Shown here: positions 1 to 6,624 of the stretch, piece after piece
Layout: every line of letters begins with the position of its first letter
Position numbering within the stretch: the first letter of the stretch is position 1
From: Veillonellaceae bacterium
GTDB taxonomy: Bacteria > Bacillota > Negativicutes > JAAYSF01
Direction: 5' to 3'
Length of the DNA stretch: 37,125 nucleotides
Assembly (NCBI GenBank): GCA_012523975.1
Contig: JAAYSF010000003.1
Coordinates: 1-37,125 of the forward strand
The notes under the pieces: model-generated
What the model was told of the DNA's origin: nothing
Database searches by the model: none
The model's input: the letters and a program-made list of their open reading frames with translations, nothing else
Program-made: the position numbers and the translations under genes

Positions 1-3
1 CTG

Positions 4-33
4 ACTGACAAAGAAATTTGTCAGTTTTTTTAT
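4..33 (+). terminator. Rho-independent terminator of an upstream gene
   Basis: A 9-bp stem (ACTGACAAA pairing with TTTGTCAGT) closes a GAAA loop and runs into a T-rich tail. It must end transcription of a gene lying left of the window, probably another flagellar gene given what follows. Confidence 0.85.
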
Positions 34-41
34 TTTAGGTC

Positions 42-69
42 TAAAGAACTAGGCAATTTCTTTCGATAA
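42..69 (+). promoter_or_regulatory. Sigma-28 (SigD/FliA)-like promoter of the flaG operon
   Basis: TAAA at 42-45 is followed after 16 bases by TTCGATAA at 62-69. The flagellar sigma factor consensus is TAAA-N15-GCCGATAA, so the CGATAA core is kept and two -10 positions differ. The site lies about 35 bp before flaG, and late filament genes such as flaG, fliD and fliS are classic targets of this sigma factor. No sigma-A promoter was seen in the gap. Confidence 0.55.
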
Positions 70-103
70 CATATATGAGAATGTTTATATTGAGGTGTTG
101 GAC

Positions 104-493
104 ATGGAAGTCAGCGCGTTGAAGCAGATAAGCACTCAGCAAAATTATAATTCTGTCAGCAGCAGTCAAATGGGACAGGCCGATGCTGCCAACAAGGCAG
201 TGGAACAAAGCAACCCAGAACAGGGAAGTTCGGCGGAAAAAGCTAAGTTCGACTTAAACAAACCGCTTAGTGAGAGAGAGCTTAGCGAGCTAACATATGA
301 GATGAACAAGTTTCTTGAGATGGTTAACTCTGATATTCAATTTTCGGTACATGAAAAAACCAATCGTCTCATTGTTCGGGTAGTTGATACAAGAGACAAT
401 AAGGTGTTGAAGGAATTTCCACCGCATGAAATGCTGGATACCATTGCCAAGATAAGAGATTATGTTGGTTTATTATTAGATAAAAAGGTGTAG
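104..493 (+). CDS. flaG: FlaG family flagellar protein
   Basis: A protein of 129 residues. The N-terminal half is polar, Gln/Ser-rich and probably disordered. The C-terminal half holds the FlaG-type domain, with the pattern LxFSVHEKTNRLIVRVVDT followed by VLKEFPPHEMLD and a final amphipathic stretch. FlaG proteins influence flagellar filament length, and the gene usually sits beside fliD. I start at the ATG at 104 because GAGGTG (92-97) is 6 bases upstream; in-frame GTG (95) and TTG (98) lie on top of that site. The gene is first in the flaG-fliD-fliS-fliT-like run. Confidence 0.88.
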   Translation: MEVSALKQISTQQNYNSVSSSQMGQADAANKAVEQSNPEQGSSAEKAKFDLNKPLSERELSELTYEMNKFLEMVNSDIQFSVHEKTNRLIVRVVDTRDNKVLKEFPPHEMLDTIAKIRDYVGLLLDKKV

Positions 494-516
494 TTGATAA
501 TGGGGAGTGATTCTAA

Positions 517-2064
517 ATGGTGATGCGTACCTATGGCCTAAGTGGCTCGGGCATTGACGTCGACCAAATGGTCAAGGATTTAATGAAGGCTCGTCGGGCT
601 AGTTATGATAAAGTTTGGCAGCAGAAGACCCAGCTTGAGTGGAAGAAGAAGGACTATAACACGATATATACGCTGACGCAGGACCTACGGAACAATACAA
701 TTTTTGACTTTCGAAAGTCAGCCAGTCTCCAGCCCAAGCAGGTGACATCAACAAATGATGCTGTAGTTTCAGCGACAGCAAATGCCGATGCGGCTAATGT
801 TTCTCATTCGATTATTGTAGAGCAGTTAGCAGATGGTGTAAAACTGTCAAGTACCGGTTCAATAACTACCGGAACATCAAAAGATACGCTCGTTAATCAG
901 TTTGGTTATAATGCGGCTGATAATACTGAGCTGAATTTTGTAGTAAACGGCAAAAATGTCAATATCACTATTACGGACCAAACTACAATATATGACGTAG
1001 TAAGCGGCTTAAACAATGCAGGCGCGGATATAAAAGCTAACTATGACGCCACCCTTGACCGTTTCTACATATACAGCAACAAGACTGGGGAATCGGCTAA
1101 AGTTGATTTTACCGGAAGTAATAGTGACGCTCTTGAGTTTATTACTGATAAGCTTAAGATAAACCCTAATTCTGATGGTGATCTTGTTTTTACTGGCAAA
1201 AATGCAATAGTCGAAATTGATGGAGTAAAGCTGGAGAGAGAGTCAAACAGCTTTCAAGTTTCAGGAGTATCTTATAATCTTAAGGCAGAAAGCTATAAAG
1301 ATCCAAACACTGGTGTAAGAACGGCTACCACCATTAATATTAATGCCGACATTGAAAAAACAATTGCAAACGTAAAAGCATTTGTCGATACCTACAATAC
1401 ATACATGTCGGCCTTAAATACCGAACTAAACGAAACCAAATACCGCGACTTTATGCCGCTTACCGATGCTCAGAAGGCCGATATGAAAGAAGCTGATATT
1501 AAGGCCTGGGAAGAAAAAGCCAAGAGCGGCATGCTGCGGCGGGATTCGCTGCTTTCGGAGATTGTATCTTCTGCCCGTCTCAATTTTACTAATCCTATTG
1601 AGGGATTGACCGGAAAGTACAAAACAGCGTCGTCTATCGGCATAAATACCGGTTCGTATGTTGATGAAGACGGAAAATTGACCAGTGATGCAAGTAACGG
1701 CGGGAAGTTATACGTTGATGAGACTAAGCTGAGAAAAGCCCTTGAGGAAGATCCGGAAATTGTAGCAAAAATTTTTGGTAATAGCGGTGATACTGCTGCT
1801 AAACAAGGCATAGCCAATCGGTTGTATGATCAGCTAAATAACTCGATGAAAAAAATTAAGGATACTGCCGGTTATCCCAATGCAACTGATACAACCAGTA
1901 GTTTAGCGAAACAGCTTGAAGACTATGATGATCGTCTTTATGCTATGAATGATCGCTTAACGCAGATTGAAAACCGCTACTATAAGCAGTTTGATGCTAT
2001 GGAAGCGGCCCTTAATAGAATGAATCAGCAGAGTATGTGGCTCTTGCAGCAGTTTAGCAGTTAA
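517..2064 (+). CDS. fliD: Flagellar hook-associated protein 2, filament cap FliD
   Basis: 515 residues, typical for FliD. The N-terminus carries the cap-protein start GLSGSGIDVDQMVKDLM, which belongs to the D0 coiled-coil domain. The middle is a beta-rich, variable region (about 80-290) with many Asn/Thr/Asp residues. The C-terminal FliD_C region includes the LxxALEEDPEIVAKIFG motif near 400-420 and ends in a heptad-like helix rich in Met and Gln. FliD forms the pentameric cap that guides flagellin folding at the filament tip and is exported by the flagellar type III system. The ATG at 517 follows GGGGAG (502-507). It lies 23 bp after flaG and 30 bp before fliS, so it is in the same operon. 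Confidence 0.95.
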   Translation: MVMRTYGLSGSGIDVDQMVKDLMKARRASYDKVWQQKTQLEWKKKDYNTIYTLTQDLRNNTIFDFRKSASLQPKQVTSTNDAVVSATANADAANVSHSIIVEQLADGVKLSSTGSITTGTSKDTLVNQFGYNAADNTELNFVVNGKNVNITITDQTTIYDVVSGLNNAGADIKANYDATLDRFYIYSNKTGESAKVDFTGSNSDALEFITDKLKINPNSDGDLVFTGKNAIVEIDGVKLERESNSFQVSGVSYNLKAESYKDPNTGVRTATTININADIEKTIANVKAFVDTYNTYMSALNTELNETKYRDFMPLTDAQKADMKEADIKAWEEKAKSGMLRRDSLLSEIVSSARLNFTNPIEGLTGKYKTASSIGINTGSYVDEDGKLTSDASNGGKLYVDETKLRKALEEDPEIVAKIFGNSGDTAAKQGIANRLYDQLNNSMKKIKDTAGYPNATDTTSSLAKQLEDYDDRLYAMNDRLTQIENRYYKQFDAMEAALNRMNQQSMWLLQQFSS

Positions 2065-2094
2065 AAAGTTTAGTTTTTAGGGAGGAATATATAG

Positions 2095-2487
2095 ATGAAT
2101 GCGAACACTACAGCGAATGCTTATAAGAATCAACAGATAATGACTGCTTCTCCGGAAAACTTAACTTTAATGTTATATAACGGGGCGATTCGTTTTGTTA
2201 ATGAAAGTATAAAGGCGCTTGAGCTGGGCGATAAGGAAAAGTCTCATAGCGCTAATTTGCGGGCCCAGGATATTGTCCGTGAGTTTATGTGTACGCTCGA
2301 TATGAAGATTGAAATGTCTAAAACTTGGCTGGCTCTTTACGACTATATTGAGCACTGCCTTATTCAAGGCAATATTAAGAAGGATATTCAGCAGCTTAGT
2401 GAAGCTAAGAATATGCTTACCGAAATGCGAGATACATGGGTCGAAGCTATGAAACTGGTGCGATCTAATCGGGCGGTGGCGAGGTAA
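2095..2487 (+). CDS. fliS: Flagellin export chaperone FliS
   Basis: 130 residues, the usual FliS length. The protein begins NAYKNQQIMTASPENLTLMLYNGAIRF, almost the family signature (YxxxxxxTASPxxLixMLYdgai), and is all-helical. FliS binds the flagellin C-terminus in the cytoplasm, stops premature polymerisation and hands the subunit to the export gate. AGGGAGG lies 9 bases before the ATG. Its stop codon directly abuts the GTG start of the next gene, which suggests translational coupling. Confidence 0.95.
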   Translation: MNANTTANAYKNQQIMTASPENLTLMLYNGAIRFVNESIKALELGDKEKSHSANLRAQDIVREFMCTLDMKIEMSKTWLALYDYIEHCLIQGNIKKDIQQLSEAKNMLTEMRDTWVEAMKLVRSNRAVAR

Positions 2488-2808
2488 GTGGCAAAAAGGC
2501 TCTGGAATGAATATTTGTTCCTCACCCGTGAGATGGCCAAGTTTTTGGATAAGCAGGACTATGACCTATTTTTTGAAATAATGCGGCAGCGAGAAAGTTT
2601 GCAGCAGAAAATTGACGAATGCACCGACGATTATAAGAAAACGCCGGAAGGCCGGGAAGTTCTGACTAGCATTCGTGCTCAAAACCAAGTAATAATGCAA
2701 AAGCTCCGGCTGTTCTTAAATCAAGCTAAGCAGCAGCAGTCGGTATCACAGGCCTATGACATTGGTGGCTCCAGGCCGGTAGGTGTCCGGTTTGACAGGC
2801 AAAGCTGA
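2488..2808 (+). CDS. FliT-like flagellar chaperone (probable)
   Basis: 106 residues, predicted all-helical, starting with GTG directly after the fliS stop. The sequence has the FliT-style layout: an N-terminal helix around WNEYLFLTREMAKFLDKQDYD, a middle helix with RESLQQKID, and a third helix around 65-90. FliT proteins bind FliD and other export cargo. The assignment rests on size, helical pattern and position after fliS; primary sequence in this family is poorly conserved, so it is a probable rather than certain call. The C-terminal 20 residues look unstructured. Confidence 0.6.
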   Translation: MAKRLWNEYLFLTREMAKFLDKQDYDLFFEIMRQRESLQQKIDECTDDYKKTPEGREVLTSIRAQNQVIMQKLRLFLNQAKQQQSVSQAYDIGGSRPVGVRFDRQS

Positions 2809-2823
2809 GAAGGTGAATAGTTT

Positions 2824-3432
2824 ATGACAGGAATAACCTCGCTTGGTACAACTTCATTGCTTCAGTTTTATGCCCGTTCTGCTGGTATAACTAATTATAG
2901 CGCCAGTTCTTACTCTGTTCAGGACAATGCTAAGCTACAGCAAGTGAATAAACAGATTACTGGTCTAAATGGGGCGGCACAGGAGCTGCAAACTAGCTTG
3001 AAGGCTTTTTCGAAAAGTGGTTTACTGAGTAGATTGCTTAAGGATGAGGCTGACAGTTCCAGTTTTCAGGTACTGGCGCGTGACGCCGTTGATAAGCTGG
3101 TTAAAGCTTATAACAAATTTGATGATATCATTAAATCGTCAACCTATATTACCGGTGAAGGCGCTAAACTGCTCGATCAAGTGCGGGAGTTATTAAACGG
3201 TAAAGATTCGGATGATTTTCGTAAGCTAGGATTGAGTTTGGATAAACACACGGGCAAATTGAAATTAGACGATAAGAAACTGTTGGCTGCGCTGCAAGAC
3301 GATACTTCAACTGCTAAAAAACTGATTTTTGGCGATAAACATCTGGCGCCTATGCTCGACGAGATTGTGAAGTCGGTACTGGGTAAGCAAGCTGGCTACT
3401 ATTTTAATAAGCCTTTTGTGGTTAACGTCTGA
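2824..3432 (+). CDS. Small FliD_C-like flagellar protein
   Basis: 202 residues. The C-terminal two thirds follow the layout of the FliD C-terminal domain: VDKLVKAYNKFDDIIKSST, then LDQVRELL, then LGLSLDKHTGKLKLDDKKLLAALQDD and AKKLIFG. The same motif occurs in the FliD of this window as GKLYVDETKLRKALEEDPEIVAKIFG. The FliD N-terminal D0 signature and the long variable domain are absent; instead there is a short Ser/Tyr/Thr-rich head. The ATG follows GAAGGTGA and is 15 bp from the preceding gene, so it is the last gene of the flagellar operon. Function unknown; it may be a cap-related or FliS/FliT-binding protein. Confidence 0.6.
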   Translation: MTGITSLGTTSLLQFYARSAGITNYSASSYSVQDNAKLQQVNKQITGLNGAAQELQTSLKAFSKSGLLSRLLKDEADSSSFQVLARDAVDKLVKAYNKFDDIIKSSTYITGEGAKLLDQVRELLNGKDSDDFRKLGLSLDKHTGKLKLDDKKLLAALQDDTSTAKKLIFGDKHLAPMLDEIVKSVLGKQAGYYFNKPFVVNV

Positions 3433-3474
3433 TTGCTACGAAAGTAAATAGAAATCTTGTTGAAATCAAAATTT

Positions 3475-3503
3475 GAGATCGGTGCGCTGCGCTCGCGGTG
3501 ACA
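3475..3503 (-). repeat. Single unit of the dispersed GAGATCGCC repeat
   Basis: Reverse complement reads TGTCACCGCGAGCG, then CAGCGCACCGATCTC, a solitary half of the paired repeat found at 10387, 13192, 30007 and 33009. It lies in the gap after the flagellar operon, and no partner unit is seen nearby. Confidence 0.7.
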
Positions 3504-3516
3504 AAAAGGCATAACC

Positions 3517-3565
3517 TGGCCTACCTTTCATAAAATATACCAAATATATTTTATGAGGTAGGCCA
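3517..3565. repeat. Long imperfect palindrome (about 21-bp stem)
   Basis: The arm at 3517-3539 (TGGCCTACC, then TTTCATAAAATATA) pairs with 3545-3565 (TATATTTTATGA, then GGTAGGCCA), with a 2-nt bulge and a CCAAA loop. The right arm contains GAGG (3555-3558) and ends on the A of an ATG. It may be an end of a small mobile element or a hairpin that hides the ribosome site of the following ORF. It has no T-run, so it is not a standard terminator. Confidence 0.75.
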
Positions 3566-3870
3566 TGATTATTTCTAAGTATAGTGGTAATGTTGTTGGT
3601 TACTTGGATTATTATGCAGGTATTGAGAAGCGTGTTAGTGCTGTTGCTAGGACTGCTCGCTCGCAAAGGGTAAGGCGTGATGGTGGATGGCCTGATATGC
3701 TAGTGGGTGAATATGTTCGATTTTGCCGCGCTCAGGGAAGCGCTGTGAAGTTTATTAAACGGACTGGGATAAGTAAGCCGAAGTCGTGTGCTCACATCGG
3801 TATTTATGACTGCTGCGGGGTTTATCGGCGTTATTATGGGATTGGCCGGTTATTGGATATAAGAATATAA
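3565..3870 (+). pseudogene. Unclear ORF, perhaps a decayed small membrane protein gene
   Basis: The open frame from the ATG at 3565 gives 101 residues rich in Arg, Tyr, Cys and Gly that I do not recognise; the composition looks like out-of-frame translation. The +1 frame is stop-interrupted but gives two convincing hydrophobic segments: SIVVMLLVTWIIM with VLVLLLGLLARKG (3578-3673), and VFMTAAGFIGVIMGLAGYWI ending at about 3868. Stops at about 3671, 3692, 3737 and 3761 separate them. I infer a degraded membrane-protein gene, but two or more very small real ORFs are also possible. No function can be given. Confidence 0.3.
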
Positions 3871-3904
3871 AAGTATTATGGCGATTACACACCGCACCCC
3901 GTCA

Positions 3905-3928
3905 CCCCTCTCAAGAGGGGATTTTTTT
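3905..3928 (+). terminator. Rho-independent terminator
   Basis: CCCCTC, TCAA loop, GAGGGG, then ATTTTTTT. It ends the flagellar or decayed-ORF transcript before the Uma2 remnant. Confidence 0.85.
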
Positions 3929-3996
3929 GGACCGTATGTAACCCCTCTATCCTTTGCGCCTTTTGCGTTTTTTCGGTTATAGAATTGGGGCTTTCA

Positions 3997-4025
3997 TTGC
4001 ATTTTTATTTAGTAAATCTTATAAT
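3997..4025 (+). promoter_or_regulatory. Sigma-A promoter of the Uma2 remnant and thioesterase
   Basis: TTGCAT (3997-4002), 17-bp spacer, TATAAT (4020-4025). It is 35 bp before the start codon of the broken Uma2 gene and likely also serves the thioesterase gene behind it. Confidence 0.75.
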
Positions 4026-4059
4026 TACTTTAAAGTAGCTTCATTACGGAGGGGAGGAA

Positions 4060-4463
4060 ATGGACGACATGATTAAAGAGACCAATTTGGCTTATGACTT
4101 AATTCCAGCTAAGAAGACTTATACATATGATGGCTATGTTAAGCTGCCGGAAGGTACGCTTTGTCAATTGATTGGCGGGGAATTTATTATGACACCGGCG
4201 CCAGGGAAAACCCATCAGATATTGTCGAAATCCTTTCACCCTCAAATGCCTATTACGATCTGCGCGAAAAGTTCCGCACGTATGAGAAATACGGTGTGAA
4301 AGAATATTGGATAGTCGATCCCGAAGAAAAAAGTGTCGAAGTATTTGTATTAACTGAAGGGAAATATTGCTTAGCGGCCAGGGTTGAGCAGCAGGGGGTA
4401 GTTACTTCTGCGCTGCTCAGCGGTTTTGTCGTTGAAGTTGAAAAGATATTCGCTGGAATCTAG
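4060..4463 (+). pseudogene. Uma2 family endonuclease-fold gene with internal deletion and frameshift
   Basis: The first frame (4060 on) encodes the Uma2 N-terminus: TYDGYVKLPEGTLCQLIGGEFIMTPAPGKTHQ. At about 4215 the homology jumps to the next frame, which encodes the Uma2 C-terminus: SDIVEILSPSNAYYDLREKFRTYEKYGVKEYWIVDPEEKSVEVF, ending at 4463. Intact Uma2 proteins are about 185-190 residues; here the two pieces sum to about 135, so roughly 50-55 codons of the middle are missing and the frame is shifted. Uma2 (DUF820) proteins have a PD-(D/E)XK nuclease-like fold of uncertain role. Promoter and GGGGAGG ribosome site are intact, so the loss appears recent. Confidence 0.8.
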
Positions 4464-4474
4464 GAGGTTTTTAG

Positions 4475-4900
4475 TTGTCATCATCGCAGTTTTCAATGAA
4501 GAAAGAGTATTTACTTGAAATATACGACCGCAACCCGTTTGTACAGTTCTTAGAGATGAAGATTGCTGATTTGAAAGAAGGTTATTCTGAGCTTATCATG
4601 CCGGTTGACACCGAGAAGCACACCAATCTCTATAATTTAGCGCATGGCGGGGCATTGGCATCGCTGGCTGATACCGCAATGGGGATTGCTTGCGCAACTA
4701 TCGGCAACAAGGTCGTTACTTTAGATATGAATATGAACTTTATCAAGGGCGCTAAGCCTCAAATGGGTCTTAAAGGTGTGGGCAAGGTGATACATACCGG
4801 CAGAACTACTATGGTTGCCGAGGCCGATATAATCGATGAAGACGGTAATTTAATCCTCAAGGCACGTGGGACTTTTTTTGTTATTGGAAAGTTTGAATAG
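4475..4900 (+). CDS. Hotdog-fold thioesterase, PaaI family
   Basis: 141 residues, the usual length. The hotdog signature is clear: NLAHGGALASLADTAMGIA (about residues 49-67), in which the HGG and the downstream Asp are the parts associated with thioester binding and catalysis in PaaI-type enzymes. These enzymes hydrolyse acyl-CoA or aryl-CoA thioesters in the cytoplasm, often as a clean-up activity. Start is TTG at 4475 with TAGGAGG 7 bases upstream; the ribosome site overlaps the stop of the Uma2 remnant, so the two were an operon. The substrate cannot be told from sequence. Confidence 0.88.
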   Translation: MSSSQFSMKKEYLLEIYDRNPFVQFLEMKIADLKEGYSELIMPVDTEKHTNLYNLAHGGALASLADTAMGIACATIGNKVVTLDMNMNFIKGAKPQMGLKGVGKVIHTGRTTMVAEADIIDEDGNLILKARGTFFVIGKFE

Positions 4901-4926
4901 GTAAAAGCCTAAAAATCTTTTTTTCC

Positions 4927-4955
4927 TTGCATTTTTCTGGTATGGCTTCTATAAT
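4927..4955 (+). promoter_or_regulatory. Strong sigma-A promoter of the structured RNA
   Basis: TTGCAT (4927-4932), 17-bp spacer, TATAAT (4950-4955). Transcription should begin near 4962, just before the RNA's folded region. There is no start codon with a ribosome site close behind it. Confidence 0.85.
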
Positions 4956-4961
4956 TTAAGC

Positions 4962-5203
4962 TAAGAACCAATTTGCTTAGGTCTGTGGTTGAAAATCGAT
5001 GCCAGTCGCAGGCGAAACGATCCACGTAAGAAGCCCAAAGTAGGCTTTGAGCATGGTGCGGCTTAGAAGTAAGCCCTGCCGGGCAGTTGTATAAAATAAT
5101 TAGTAGTCCGAGAGGAGTAGTAGTGAGGGGTTAGGTCCTAGTAGCAAACCTCCCAGCAGGCGAGTGTGGGGTCAAAGACCAGGTCGGCTAAGCAAGGGTT
5201 TTT
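4962..5203 (+). ncRNA. Structured non-coding RNA, about 240 nt; raiA-motif RNA suspected
   Basis: No ORF, own promoter and dense base pairing. Closing stem TTGCTTAG (4973-4980) with CTAAGCAA (5188-5195), followed by GGGTTTTT. Inside: GTGG (4985) with CCAC (5022), enclosing ATCG/CGAT and GCC/GGC with A-rich internal loops; AAGCC/GGCTT (5031/5043); a 6-bp stem GGCTTA-GAAG-TAAGCC (5060-5075); CTGC/GCAG (5076-5086); GGGGTT with AACCTC (5127/5147). CCTGC (5075) could also pair with GCAGG (5156), a possible pseudoknot. Size, Firmicute host and closeness to a flagellar cluster and hpf (raiA) suggest the raiA motif, but I cannot align it to a covariance model. 6S RNA is the main alternative; it is not SRP RNA, tmRNA or RNase P by their conserved motifs. 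Confidence 0.7.
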
Positions 5204-5232
5204 AATCTGCATAAGGTGAGGGGATTTCTTTA

Positions 5233-5562
5233 ATGGCTTTCCAGGACAAAACTCTGAAATGCAAAGAGTGCGGGAAAGATTTCGTTTTCACCGTAGGTGA
5301 ACAGCAATTTTATGCTGAGAAGGGATTCGAAAACGAACCTGCACGCTGCCGCGAATGTCGCGATATTAGACGCCGGAATCGTGAGGGCGGCGAGGGTCGT
5401 ACAGCGCAGCGCGAAATGCATGAAGCGGTATGCGCTCAATGCGGCGTGGTGACTCAAGTACCTTTTAAACCGCGAAATGATCGTCCTATCTTTTGCCGTG
5501 ATTGTTTTAATGCTCGTCGGGAACAAGAAGAAGCACAAGCTCAAACAGCTGCAGATAATTAG
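5233..5562 (+). CDS. Zinc-ribbon protein with two CxxC pairs plus a second finger
   Basis: 109 residues. The first zinc ribbon uses CKECG (about 10-14) and CRECR (about 38-42). The second uses CAQCG (about 71-75) and CRDCF (about 92-96). Both match the probable zinc-ribbon family (zf-trcl and relatives) often seen in Firmicutes; function is unknown, with nucleic-acid binding as a reasonable guess. The C-terminus is Gln/Ala-rich. The ATG follows AAGGTGAGGGG. No promoter lies between the structured RNA and this gene, so it probably relies on read-through past the RNA's 3' end. Confidence 0.8.
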   Translation: MAFQDKTLKCKECGKDFVFTVGEQQFYAEKGFENEPARCRECRDIRRRNREGGEGRTAQREMHEAVCAQCGVVTQVPFKPRNDRPIFCRDCFNARREQEEAQAQTAADN

Positions 5563-5581
5563 TTTCTTGACTAGGAACAAC

Positions 5582-5610
5582 GCCCGGGTTAAACCGGGCT
5601 TATTTATTTT
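5582..5610 (+). terminator. Rho-independent terminator
   Basis: GCCCGG (5582-5587), 6-nt loop, CCGGGC (5594-5599), then a T-rich tail. It separates the zinc-ribbon gene from the transporter. Confidence 0.8.
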
Positions 5611-5620
5611 ATAAAAAGAC

Positions 5621-5650
5621 TTGATTATTTATACGGACTAGTTGTATAAT
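5621..5650 (+). promoter_or_regulatory. Sigma-A promoter of the first binding protein
   Basis: TTGATT (5621-5626), 18-bp spacer, TATAAT (5645-5650). The -10 lies inside the left arm of the perfect inverted repeat at 5642-5670. Confidence 0.7.
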
Positions 5651-5670
5651 TATAAACGTAAATTATACAA
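5642..5670. promoter_or_regulatory. Operator-like perfect inverted repeat over the -10 and start site
   Basis: TTGTATAATT (5642-5651), 9-nt spacer ATAAACGTA, AATTATACAA (5661-5670): 10 bp of perfect symmetry covering the -10 element and likely transcription start. This is the expected position of a repressor site. The half-site TGTATAAT recurs at the next two transporter promoters. Confidence 0.65.
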
Positions 5671-5689
5671 ACACGAGGGGGTTATCTGA

Positions 5690-6469
5690 TTGTCTAAAAA
5701 GATTATTGCACTTATCGTTTTAGGAATGTTTGTAATGGCATTGGGATTGGCAGGCTGCGGCTCGGAAAAGTCAGCTGCGCCGGAGAAGAAGGTTATCAGA
5801 GTTGGTTCTGAGACGGCATTTGCTCCGTTTGAGTTCCAAGATGAAAAGACTAAAGAATACACTGGTTTTGATATGGATTTGATCAGAGCGATCGGCAAGC
5901 AAATGGGTTATGAGGTAGAAATCGTAAGCATGGGCTTTGATGGTCTGATTCCGGCACTTGAGGCTGGCAATATCGACGTTATTGCTTCGGGTATGACAAT
6001 CACTGAAGAACGGGCTAAGAAAGTTAACTTCTCCAATCCTTACTATAAATCGGGTCTGACCATTGTTGTTAAGAGCGACAATAATACCATTAAGAGCTTT
6101 AAAGACCTGGAAGGCAAAAATATTGCCGTACAAATCGGTACAACCGGCGCTAGAGAAGCTAGCAAGGTTAAAAATGCTAAAGTCCGCGAATTCAACAATC
6201 CGCCTGAGGCTTTTATGGAACTTAAAGCTGGCGGCGTAGACGCTGTAATCAATGACAAACCCGTTAACGATTACTTCATCGCTCAGTCTGGCAGCAAAGA
6301 CGCTAAGGTTGTCGGTGAGCCGCTGACTTCGGAAGATTATGGTTTAGCTACTTCCAAGAAAAATGCTGAGCTTGGCGAGAAAATCAACAAAGCTTTGGAT
6401 GAGCTCAAGAAGAACGGCGAATATGAAAAAATCTACGTAAAATGGTTCGGGGTTAAACCGGCAAACTAA
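5690..6469 (+). CDS. Amino-acid ABC transporter substrate-binding lipoprotein (copy 1)
   Basis: 259 residues. Lipoprotein signal peptide with lipobox LAGC, lipidated Cys at 23. The mature part is a type-II periplasmic binding fold of the polar amino-acid family (SBP_bac_3, GlnH/HisJ-like): FAPFEFQDEKTKEYTGFDMDLIRAI, then MGFDGLIPALEAGNIDVIASGMTIT and VNFSNPYYKSG. It captures an amino acid outside the membrane for the permease encoded downstream. Start is TTG at 5690 with GAGGGGG upstream. It has its own promoter and is a tandem paralogue of the gene at 6625. Exact ligand cannot be read from sequence. Confidence 0.92.
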   Translation: MSKKIIALIVLGMFVMALGLAGCGSEKSAAPEKKVIRVGSETAFAPFEFQDEKTKEYTGFDMDLIRAIGKQMGYEVEIVSMGFDGLIPALEAGNIDVIASGMTITEERAKKVNFSNPYYKSGLTIVVKSDNNTIKSFKDLEGKNIAVQIGTTGAREASKVKNAKVREFNNPPEAFMELKAGGVDAVINDKPVNDYFIAQSGSKDAKVVGEPLTSEDYGLATSKKNAELGEKINKALDELKKNGEYEKIYVKWFGVKPAN

Positions 6470-6504
6470 GACTAATACTGAAAACTGCAGTAAAAGTGAG
6501 CAAA

Positions 6505-6537
6505 GAGTGCTATGTTATGTCATAGCACTCTTTTTTA
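6505..6537 (+). terminator. Strong rho-independent terminator
   Basis: A 10-bp stem (GAGTGCTATG with CATAGCACTC), TTATGT loop and TTTTTTATT tail. It isolates the first binding protein gene from the second. Confidence 0.92.
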
Positions 6538-6561
6538 TTGGATTGGCCGAAATTGTCGAGG

Positions 6562-6589
6562 TTGCTGAGTATGTAAAAAGCTGTATAAT
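6562..6589 (+). promoter_or_regulatory. Promoter of the second binding protein
   Basis: TTGCTG (6562-6567), 16-bp spacer, TATAAT (6584-6589). The -10 sits in CTGTATAATTAT, which matches the left arm of the 5642 operator. The right arm is degenerate here. Confidence 0.6.
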
Positions 6590-6624
6590 TATTTATGTAA
6601 ACTTAAATCATAGGAGGTTTTACA

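Noticed and set aside
1470-1817. Minus-strand ORF inside fliD (115 codons)
   Set aside because: It is the antisense of conserved FliD coding sequence without a ribosome site.
4962-5203. Structured RNA as SRP RNA, tmRNA, RNase P RNA or a cobalamin-type riboswitch
   Set aside because: The conserved blocks of those RNAs (for example the SRP GGAAGGAAGCA loop and the RNase P GAGGAAAGTC block) are absent.
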